A stretch of DNA of 64,000 bases from Ampullaceana balthica (lineage: Eukaryota > Mollusca > Gastropoda > Lymnaeidae): NCBI GenBank assembly GCA_944989445.1, contig CALYLW010000183.1, forward strand, positions 784,247 to 848,246, in the 5' to 3' direction. Of this stretch, positions 55,912 through 64,000 are shown in pieces. Position numbers and translations under genes: made by a program. The notes beneath the pieces are model-generated. The model saw only the letters and a list, made by a program, of their open reading frames with translations, had not been told where the DNA came from and ran no database searches. Each line of letters starts with the position of its first letter. Position 1 is the stretch's first letter.

Positions 55912-56083
55912 CTTCGTTGTTGCATGGTAAATCGAAAATATTTAATTAAATTAAATCTAGCCATGGAAAAATTTCGCAAAAATTCACAAAAATACTATCA
56001 CCGATATTGAACATGTGTGCAAATTTTCGGAATGATTGGATAACGGGAAGGGGTTCAAAATTGGGATATTAAAAATGGTTGGT
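55912..56083. repeat. Direct repeat flanking the HINE-like array, right copy
   Basis: Copy of 53203-53362 with scattered substitutions. It is a duplication bordering the array or a second copy of a dispersed repeat into which the units inserted. Confidence 0.7.
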
Positions 56084-56329
56084 ATAGTCCGATTAAACTT
56101 ACAAAGCAAGCTTATATAAGACTAGTAAAAAAATGCTTATCCACTTTGTGTGCAATATTTTACAAAATTTGCTACGATGTAATTCTAAACTGCTGCGCGG
56201 AGTCGTTCAGATATCTGCGCAGCCGCGCATCTTAAAGGGAGCATTGACTTGGACCGAGCTTTCTAATTTCGATTATCAAGCGCCACTGTAGAAATAGCAA
56301 GTCTGGACCACATCAAGTATTATTACATT
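56084..56329. repeat. hAT MITE fragment (GCGCAGCCGCGC type)
   Basis: TTTTACAAAATTTGCTACG, ATTCTAAACTGCTGCGCGG and CTTAAAGGGAGCATTG align with 46290-46388. It is followed by a different flank, so this is an independent insertion. The left end is missing. Confidence 0.55.
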
Positions 56330-57676
56330 CAGTACATTCTGACCAATAGTTACTACACACACATTACATTCTGACCAATAGTTACTACACACACAGTACA
56401 TTCTGACTAATAGTTACTACACACACAGTACATTCTGACCAATAGTTACTACACACATAGTACATTCTGAGCAATAGTTACTACACACACACAGTACATT
56501 CTGACCAATATTACTACACACACACAGTACATTCTGACCAATAGTTACTACACACACAGTACATTCTGACCAATATTTATCACACACACACAGTACATTC
56601 TGACCAATCTTTATCACACACACACAGTACATTCTGACCAATCTTTATCACACACACACAGTACATTCTGAGCAATAGTTACTACACACACAGTACATTC
56701 TGACCAATCTTTACTACACACACACAGTACATTCTGACCAATCTTTATCACACACACACACAGTACATTCTGACCAATCTTTATCACACACACACAGTAC
56801 ATTCTGACCAATCTTTATCACACACACACAGTACATTCTGACCAATCTTTATTACACACACACAGTACATTCTGACCAATCTTTATTACACACACAGTAC
56901 ATTCTGACCAATCTTTATCACACACACACAGTACATTCTGACCAATCTTTATTACACACACACAGTACATTCTGACCAATCTTTATTACAACACACAGTA
57001 CATTCTGACGAATCTTTATCACAAAACAGTACATTCTGACCAATCTTTATTACACACACACAGTACATTCTGACGAATCTTTATTACACACACAGTACAT
57101 TCTGACCAATCTTTATTACACACACACAGTACATTCTGACGAATCTTTATCACACACACAGTACATTCTGACGAATCTTTATTAAACACACAGTACATTC
57201 TGACCAATCTTTATTACAACACAACACAGTACATTCTGACAAATCTTTATTACAACACACACACAATACATTCTGACGAATCTTTATTACAAACGCAGTA
57301 CATTCTGACGAATCTTTATACAACACACAGTACATTCTGACCAATCTTTATTACAAACGCAGTACATTCTGACGAATCTTTATTAAATACACACACAGTA
57401 CATACTGACCAATCTTTTTTTACACACACAGTACATTCTGACCAATCTTTATTACAAACACACAGTACATTCTGACGAATCTTTATTACACACACACACA
57501 GTACATTCTGACCAATCTTTATCACACACCACACACAGTACATTCTGACCAATCTTTATTACACACACAGTACATTCTGACCAATCTTTATTACAAACAC
57601 AGTACATTCTGAAGAATCTTTATTAAAAACACAATACATTCTGAAGAATCTTTATTACAAAACAGTACATTCTGAC
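56330..57676. repeat. Minisatellite, ~30-bp unit, roughly forty copies
   Basis: Unit ACACACAGTACATTCTGACC plus AATCTTTATTA or AATAGTTACTA. Two unit types occupy opposite ends (AATAGTTACTA mainly before 56700, AATCTTTATTA after), and GACCAAT/GACGAAT variants alternate in the second half. Minus-strand frames such as ...GQNVLCVC... are repeat translations. Confidence 0.95.
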
Positions 57677-57794
57677 GAAGAGATTAGCTAAGGGAGGCTA
57701 TTCCGATTAACTTGGTGTGCATTCTATTTATTAAGGCTAGACAATAATAGTTGGTCCATAAATTATTACTGTTAAAGGTTAAAACTATATAATT

Positions 57795-57825
<31 letters not shown>

Positions 57826-58459
57826 TAGGGCTGCGGAAATTAACGATTAATTTCTCGATTAATCGTTAAAATTTTTATCGATTAAAATTATTTTTATGGA
57901 TAAAAATTCGATTAAAATTAAAGAAAATTTTTATAATATTTTTAAAGATTTTTGTTAATAAATAAATAATTATTAATAATTAATAATAATTTATATATTT
58001 TTTACGTACAAACTTCTCCCGCGTAATATTATAAGTTATTTTATTACTACAGGGGGACCGGCAGACGTCAACTAAAAATGGCTGACAGCATCAGCGCAGT
58101 AAAATTTAAACATATAACTAGAAAGTTGAGACAAAATTTTGTTTTTAAGCTAACTGCGGATGGCAAAGTCGAAGATGGTGAAAAAGTTTACTGTGTTCAC
58201 GTTCACTGCCATAAACAATTCTCTTTAAAAGGATCAAATACATCTCTGACGTATCACCTTCAGCACAAACATCCGATCAAGTATCAACACATTGTCATAA
58301 AATTTAGCTCAAAATATTTTTAATTTTCAATGTCCGGGAGAAATGTTCAGTTTAATGACGTCATAAATTTCTATTTTTGGCTTTAATCGAAATTATCGAT
58401 TAAGTAATGGATAAATTTACAAAAGTTAACGATTAAATTAAAATTAATCGATAACAGCC

Positions 58460-58462
<3 letters not shown>
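57826..58462 (+). mobile_element. hAT element with BED zinc finger, internally deleted
   Basis: Ends TAGGGCTGCGGAAATTAACG and CGATAACAGCCCTA. ATATATAT on both sides fits an 8-bp duplication but lies in TA repeats. It keeps the transposase N-terminus but jumps to the 3' end, so it is non-autonomous. Same family as 35743-38452, 45948-46583 and 49005-49446. Confidence 0.75.
58078..58323 (+). pseudogene. BED-type zinc finger fragment of hAT transposase
   Basis: 81 codons: MADSISAVKF..., then KVYCVHVHCHKQFSLKGSN and TSLTYHLQHKHP. C-x4-C then H-x4-H is the BED finger pattern of ZBED-like hAT transposases, which binds the element's own ends. The catalytic domain and dimerisation domain are deleted. 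Such a finger-only product could still bind DNA if expressed; no evidence of that. Confidence 0.75.

Positions 58463-58533
<71 letters not shown>
58463..58533. repeat. (TA)n microsatellite
   Basis: TA run flanking the hAT element. Confidence 0.9.
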
Positions 58534-58538
<5 letters not shown>

Positions 58539-59949
58539 AATGTAACTTAATGCATTTACAATAGGTGTTTTGAGAATTATGAATGTGAGATAGTAAAAGA
58601 GGTATGTAGTTTAAATGAAAGCGTTCCTGTTATTCGGCGTTAGGTCAATCGATTTTTATCTGTTATGTTGTTTATTGAAATAAATAACTTATGTGGAGTA
58701 AATGCAAGAAACATGTAGATAGGGTCATAATCAATTACATACATGACTTTACAACAAACAAGACGACAAGTTTGCGTGACCCGTGAAATCGGTATTCTAA
58801 AGCTTAGAAGGACTTTATGAAATCCTCTTAAATAAGGCTTGTTGAACTTTTTTATACAGTAGTCTTGACAATGTAATTATTGTAAGCCGAGAATTTCTGA
58901 AAAGCCAAAAACAACACATTTGAATTCATCATTAACATAAAACATACTTATCGGTCAGACATCACACAAAATTATTCGCATATTCTTACGTCCCTTTGGA
59001 TGTGGCGGTTGATCTACATAAAGCTAAATATATGTATTTTTTAAAAGAAAACTTGGCGGCAAAAAAGTATTCGTCTTTATGGGTGTAACGGTATGTGATC
59101 TAAATGTAATGTTGGTAAACTCAAAGAAAAGGTAATTAATTATTATATATAATGAAATGTAAAGGAAATGTAATGTTGTATATACTGATGTTGTTGGTGG
59201 TACCTTAATGGGATATACCGTTAGGTAAATGGTAAATAAATCAAATATAAATTTATGTAAATTTCAAATAAATGAGATACATGTATACTTGTATGTAAAT
59301 GTTAAATAAATGACATATACTTTTATTTAGATAGGATAATGAGTTGTATGCTTATTTTGATAATCAATGGTATCTTTGTTTATGGATGGTTTGTATGTTT
59401 ATTTGGGTGTTACGTCAATGGGATGTTCGTTTAATTGGATGATATTATTAAATAGATGTTTATTTGAATGGTATGTTAATGGGGATGTATGTTTATTAGG
59501 ATGTTATGTTAATGAGTTGTGTTTACTTGGAGGGTACGTTAATGAGACGTATGTTTATAAAGATGGTATGTTAATTGGGTGCAAGTTAATTTCGATGGTT
59601 TGTTATTGGGATATACGTTTATTCGATATGTTGATAAAATGGCTGATTTTTGAATGATGTTTAAATGTTTATTTGGACTTTATTGTTATGATGTATAGAA
59701 TTTTCCTATTCTTTAATGTTGTGTTGATGAGATGAATGTTTATTTTGATGTTTTGTTGTATGGATGTATTTTTATTTCGATAAAATATCTTGTGTGCTTC
59801 TTTTTTATATATTAATACGTTTAATTTAACTAAAATAAGTAGTTATAAAATCTGTTTGAATAAAATTGTTTGTTTACCATCTGTTCATCTACAAATGATT
59901 TGTTTGAGATATTATTCAAGTTTTAGTTTAAACCTTTATATTTCTCGAA
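58534..59949. other. Non-coding, with a diverged ~27-bp repeat
   Basis: From about 59090 to 59720 the sequence is a decayed array of 'GGATGTATGTTTATTTGGATG / TTATGTTAATGGG' type units. The 96-codon frame at 59367-59657 is an artefact of it. Before 59090 nothing is recognised. Confidence 0.5.
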
Positions 59950-60420
59950 TCAATACTATCTGCCAACATTTATTAGTAAACCTAATATCCCTCGAGTCAA
60001 TACTATCTGCCAACATGCATTAGTAAACCTATATATCCCTCCAGTCAATACTATCAGCCAACATGCATTAGTAAACCTATATATCCCTCCAGTCAATACT
60101 ATCTGCCAACATGCATTAGTAAACCTATATATCCCTCCAGTCAATACTATCTGCCAACATGCATTAGTAAACCTATATATCCCTCGAGTCAATACTATCA
60201 GCCAACATGCATTAGTAAACCTATATATCCCTCCAGTCAATACTATCAGCCAACATGCATTAGTAAACCTATATATCCCTCCAGTCAATACTATCTGCCA
60301 ACATGCATTAGTAAACCTATATATCCTTCGAGTCAATACAATCTGCCAACATGCATTAGTAAACCTATATATCCCTCGAGTCAATACTATCAGCCAACAT
60401 GCATTAGTAAACCTATATAT
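59950..60420. repeat. Minisatellite, 48-bp unit, about ten copies
   Basis: Unit AGTCAATACTATCTGCCAAC plus ATGCATTAGTAAACCTATATATCCCTCC. 48 is divisible by three and the unit lacks stops in one minus frame, which creates the 177-codon repeat frame at 59956-60489. Variation is limited to a few positions (CTGCC/CAGCC, CCTCC/CTCGA). Confidence 0.95.
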
Positions 60421-61508
60421 TAGTAAAGTAAAATTCGTTGCTCTAGGTAGCCTATAATATTTCAATTTATACAAGGTTTTCCCATGCATCCTCAGATTCT
60501 ACTTCTTTTGATGAATTTAATTCGGTATTGTCATTTGTCAGATGATCCAGGTAGGATGCTATTGGGTAAAGTGCTTCTTCTCTATTATGGTTCACACAAA
60601 AGGTAACAACTGTGATCACTTGCTAGTGTGGACTTTAAAAAATAGTTTCCATAAAAAATATTTCAATAAGCCGACAATTCTATTAGCCGATGTAGATTCC
60701 TGAACTCTTCATCTGCTAGTGTTACTTGACAAATCATGATTAGGAACCTCTATTTATGCTATAACTATAACCTGCCATTTTCACCTTTTTTTCACACATA
60801 AATTAACATGCTACTTTAAGTACGACAACATTGTAAAATCTGACAAACTAATTGGCGGTAAAAAAAAACGGCTCCAAAGCTATTCATGATATTTAATCCT
60901 GTTCAGTTGTGATATACTTATAAAATAATGCACAAGGTTATTATATGAGTTGTCAGTGAAAATTTGTTTTCGAAGTTTTGTAAAGAGCTATTTTTCAAGT
61001 GGACAGAACTATCTCCAAGAATGTGAAAAGTAACATGAGATTAGAGGATATAAATGTCAATTAATTAAGATTACATCCTATGCTGTAAATGTAAATCGGT
61101 TTAGCCACGGGTGAACGCTCTAGGAGCCGGAGACACAATAACAAAAATTGTCATTGATTATAATGCTATTTGTATCGTTCATAAAACGGGCATCAATAAT
61201 TAGAACATGAGTCTAGAAGATGGTTTATGATTTTTTTTCGATCGTATTCAGTTGATTTAACTTATATTTGTACAGGACATTGCAAAAATTCCTTAATAAT
61301 CCATAATCATTACACAAAAAGAGCTGTAGAAACAGCTTTGTATACTCATAGTATCCCTGCGAGCAAGTTTACAACAGAATTAGGATGTTGGAATCATGTT
61401 ACGCTGCAATGTTTAGCAGTTTTTTCCAGTCAACCGTCGATGTCATTTAGCTATTTTGTTTGATATGATATGTATTAAATAAAAGAACATTTTGATTGCC
61501 ACAATCAG
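60421..61508. other. Unassigned; may hold 5' exons or intron of the CBM14 gene
   Basis: No exon could be called with confidence. A phase-1 splice into 61509 is required upstream, possibly from a signal-peptide exon or an exon outside this region. Confidence 0.3.
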
Positions 61509-61633
61509 ATCCATGTGATGGTGTTTTACTGGGGAGAAGGCCCCACCCCACGAACTGTCAGAAGTACTACTACTGCACAAAGGACAAACCTGTACTAAAG
61601 GATTGTCCAGAGAATCAAAATTTTGATCCCGTG
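61509..61633 (+). CDS. CBM14 exon A: cysteines 1-4
   Basis: Acceptor acaatcag, donor GTG|gtaaag. The open frame continues into the intron only to a stop at about 61726. Confidence 0.75.
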
Positions 61634-63893
61634 GTAAAGCATAATAATATGGCAATTGAATTTATGTTTCAACATTTTTTTGTGGAATCGTTTTATTATA
61701 AGATTACGATATCATTTTTATTATAAGAATACGATATAATTTTTATTTTACAAGATGTTAGTCGATATTTAAAAAAAAATAATATTAATAATCATATATT
61801 TGCTAATGAGGATGAGAAAAAATAGAAACATTCTTTTAAAGGTAACAATTATTTTTTTAATTATGCGTCTTCTATGAAACCTATATAATAATAAATACAT
61901 ATTTAAAAAGTATGAATTAGCACATTAATCTCCGCTTGGAGTTTTAAAATAGCGCACTTCCTAAACTGTAACATTCCGTGTTAGCAGTAATTGTAGGTAC
62001 ATGTACAGGTGGCAAATAGAAATTAACACAAAGAAGAAAGTCTATTCACTCTCCACTAACGGCTGGACCATTCTCAAGCAAGAGATAGTGCTCAAAGTTA
62101 ACAAAGTTGCGCTAAAATGGGACAATCAATCGGTTTACTTGGGAATCAAACTTGATTAAAAGGTTCAAATACGCAATTTCGCATAAGACCTAACTCCCAG
62201 GCTACCGCCAAGCTCAACTGGGGAAAAAGCATGCATGAACTTTTTTATGTACCAAGTAATGGAACATGATAGGACCGTTCAAATATCCACAAAATAGGTA
62301 AAAACAATCAGTGTCCCGATAAAACCGCCTTATTCGGAAACTACCCGTCCTAAAATACGTTTGTTGTAGGTCGACGCAGCAGTGTCGAAAGGCACTTGTT
62401 GACTTCATGCCCCTCGCTAGACATAGCCGGGGAGGTTAGGGCGGCAAGTGAGACACAGCCGGGGAGGTTAGGGCGGCAAGTGAGACACAGCCGGGGAGGT
62501 TAGGGCGGCAAGTGAGACATAGCTGGGGAGGTTAGGGCGGCAAGTGAGACACAGCCGGGGAGGTTAGGGTGGCAAGTGAGACACAGCCGGGGAGGTTAGG
62601 GCGGCAAGTGAGACACAGCCGGGGAGGTTAGGGCGGCAAGTGAGACATAGCTGGGGAGGTTAGGGTGGCAAGTGAGACACAGCCGGGGAGGTTAGGGCGG
62701 CAAGTGAGACAGCCGGAGAGGATAGGGCGGCAAGTGAGACACAGCCGGTGAGGTTAGGGCGGCAAGTGAGACACAGCCGGGGAGGTTAGGGCGGCAAGTG
62801 AGACACAGCCGGGGAGGTTAGGGTGGCAAGTGAGACACAGCCGTGGAGGTTAGGGCGGCAAGTGAGACACAGCCGGGGAGGTTAGGGCGGCAAGTGAGTC
62901 ATACGCTCAAACAATGTTCTCTGGCTCTGCTCTACAGATGAAGCAGGTTGCCCAGGGGATAGCCAAAGTATTAAGAGAGTAATCTCAAGCGTCCAGAATA
63001 TGTGTTTAGTTTAGTGCAGCAATAATAAAATTTAAGGAAAGTAGCAAAAATAAAATTTATAAAAAATAAAATTTGTAAAACAATAAAATATTTACCACAA
63101 AGTATTCTCCTAACCTTGAGAGTTGTTAGAGTTTTATAACGAAAAGCTTGGGTGACCCTTGAACTCAGTGTTATAAGCACTTTACACAATATGTAAGGAT
63201 CACGATTAGTGATAGACTAAAACAGAGATGCTAACAGTTGTGATACTCAACTTAAAATGCAAGTAAATGGTTTCCAGAGGTTATGGGAGTTTAATGGCAC
63301 TCTAATCCCATGTGTTTCTCATGGTGGGTGGGTAAGCATAAACAAAATTACTGTCACGAATTCAGAGAAAATTTGGATTGAAAGCAAAGGTCATATCAAG
63401 GAAAGTTAAAATAAATGGTGACAGTTTTTAAGTTAATCGGAGGTGTGTTATTATACAAAAATTCAGCTGATCTGGACACCAGAAGGTGTGTCAAAGTTAA
63501 ACTTCTAAAACAAAAATACACACACCAAGTTGATAATAAGCACATTTAAAGTTTAAAGGGGAACAGTGTAGAGAAGGGCTTATAAAGCATCCAACCAACC
63601 AAGGCAAGCAATTCATTTCTTGCTCAGTCTGCAAGTGACCTTAGAAATATTGAAAACCAAACAAAACCTGACACAGATTGCAAACAATCTTTGCATTTAA
63701 ACATAGCATTCTAAATGATAACATGGAATAAATTTCGAAATATCAATTTAATATGAACATACACATTTTTAACTAAAAGAATATGAACTTCATTCTTTCT
63801 CACAAACCAACTCCGTCATTGATCAGGTAAGGCAGTGTGTATATCCAGATGTATACAACTGTGGTATTACTACAACTACTATACCTACCACAG
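61509..63893 (+). CDS. Chitin-binding (CBM14/peritrophin-A) domain protein, partial
   Basis: Two exons, 61509-61633 and 63827-63893, join in phase 0 to give a full six-cysteine domain: DPCDGVLLGRR...TNCQKYYYC, then DCPENQNFDPV joined to VRQCVYPDVYNC. The cysteine spacing is C-x13-C-x5-C-x9-C-x12-C-x7-C, with the YYYC aromatic core and NFDP-C-x7-C ending typical of CBM14. After the last cysteine comes ITTTTIPTT, a Thr-rich linker usual between tandem CBM14 units in secreted cuticle, mucus or shell-matrix proteins. The first exon starts in phase 1 and the second ends in phase 1 (ACA G|gtgagt), so exon pairs of this type could be repeated in phase. The N-terminus and further exons lie outside or are unrecognised. 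Confidence 0.75.
61634..63826 (+). other. Intron of the CBM14 gene
   Basis: 2.2 kb containing a ~480-bp minisatellite. The rest is AT-rich with no repeat shared with the window, unlike the transposon-rich introns of the glycosyltransferase gene. The minus-strand frames at 62214-62408 and 62971-63189 are not supported. Confidence 0.6.
62412..62898 (+). repeat. Minisatellite, 32-bp unit, about fifteen copies
   Basis: Unit GACACAGCCGGGGAGGTTAG plus GGCGGCAAGTGA with few variants (CATAGCTGG, GGGTGGCAAG). It is GC-rich and strongly strand-asymmetric (purine-rich on +), in clear contrast to the AT-rich intron. Confidence 0.95.
63827..63893 (+). CDS. CBM14 exon B: cysteines 5-6 and Thr linker
   Basis: 67 bp. 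Acceptor cattgatcag, then GTA AGG CAG TGT (VRQC). It completes the domain and starts the TTTTIPTT linker. Donor G|gtgagtgc is a strong consensus. It is too short to be found as an open frame alone; domain completion across the intron is the main evidence. Confidence 0.75.
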
Positions 63894-64000
63894 GTGAGTG
63901 CAACTTCTGGTTGTGTTGTTGATGTCCATGGTAAATATGTTTCTTTCATTTTTGTGTTGTTTTGCATGGAATTCGATGCAAGCATTTTATGAGTGTCACC

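Noticed and set aside
56330..57676. CRISPR-like regular repeats
   Set aside because: The whole unit repeats with no unique spacers, and this is eukaryotic DNA. It is a minisatellite. The same applies to 59950-60420 and 62412-62898.

Overview
This window is animal nuclear DNA. It is AT-rich, has spliced genes with long introns, and is dominated by transposable elements. The elements (Helitrons with CTAG 3' ends, hAT relatives, CR1/L2-type LINEs, tRNA-derived SINEs) and the two gene families suggest a lophotrochozoan, most likely a gastropod mollusc. That assignment is inference; no sequence search was possible.

Two host genes are supported. The first is a complete four-exon gene on the + strand (coding 19845-38901, 384 residues). 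It encodes a Golgi-type type II membrane glycosyltransferase with a DXD sugar-binding motif. All three introns join in phase and each is packed with transposons; one hAT element alone fills most of intron 3. The second gene enters from 61509 and continues past the window end. Two exons (61509-61633 and 63827-63893) join in frame into one complete six-cysteine chitin-binding domain (CBM14/peritrophin-A) followed by a Thr-rich linker.

Layout: 1-2.5 kb holds a SINE tail and a small inverted repeat. 2.5-6.4 kb is a nested fold-back element with ~1.05 kb arms. 6.5-9.8 kb holds a fold-back MITE and the first copy of an abundant Helentron-like repeat. 9.8-13.2 kb has a 27-bp-TIR MITE, then three Helitrons of one family full of TTG/CAA repeats (one inserted cleanly into another), then a fourth Helitron. 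14.8-18.9 kb has a LINE fragment, HINE-like copies and large microsatellites. 18.9-19.5 kb is a Helitron carrying a tRNA-Val-like module. 19.8-38.9 kb is the glycosyltransferase gene with an eroded protein-coding Helitron in intron 1, Helitrons, LINEs and a MITE in intron 2, and a hAT in intron 3. 39.8-42.0 kb is a three-level nested hAT. 44-49.5 kb has a LINE inside a LINE, a MITE inside a hAT fold-back, and a 167-bp satellite array next to a Helitron end. 50.6-55.8 kb contains tandem HINE-like units. 56.3-60.4 kb has minisatellites and a BED-finger hAT. 61.5 kb to the end is the chitin-binding gene, with a minisatellite in its intron.

No rRNA, intact tRNA, CRISPR or bacterial-type gene cluster was seen. 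The most interesting material is the transposon architecture: self-nested Helitrons, a Helitron with an apparently extended 3' end, tRNA-Val-like modules in Helitrons, a tandem Helentron-like family, and several insertions dated relative to one another by their target-site duplications.
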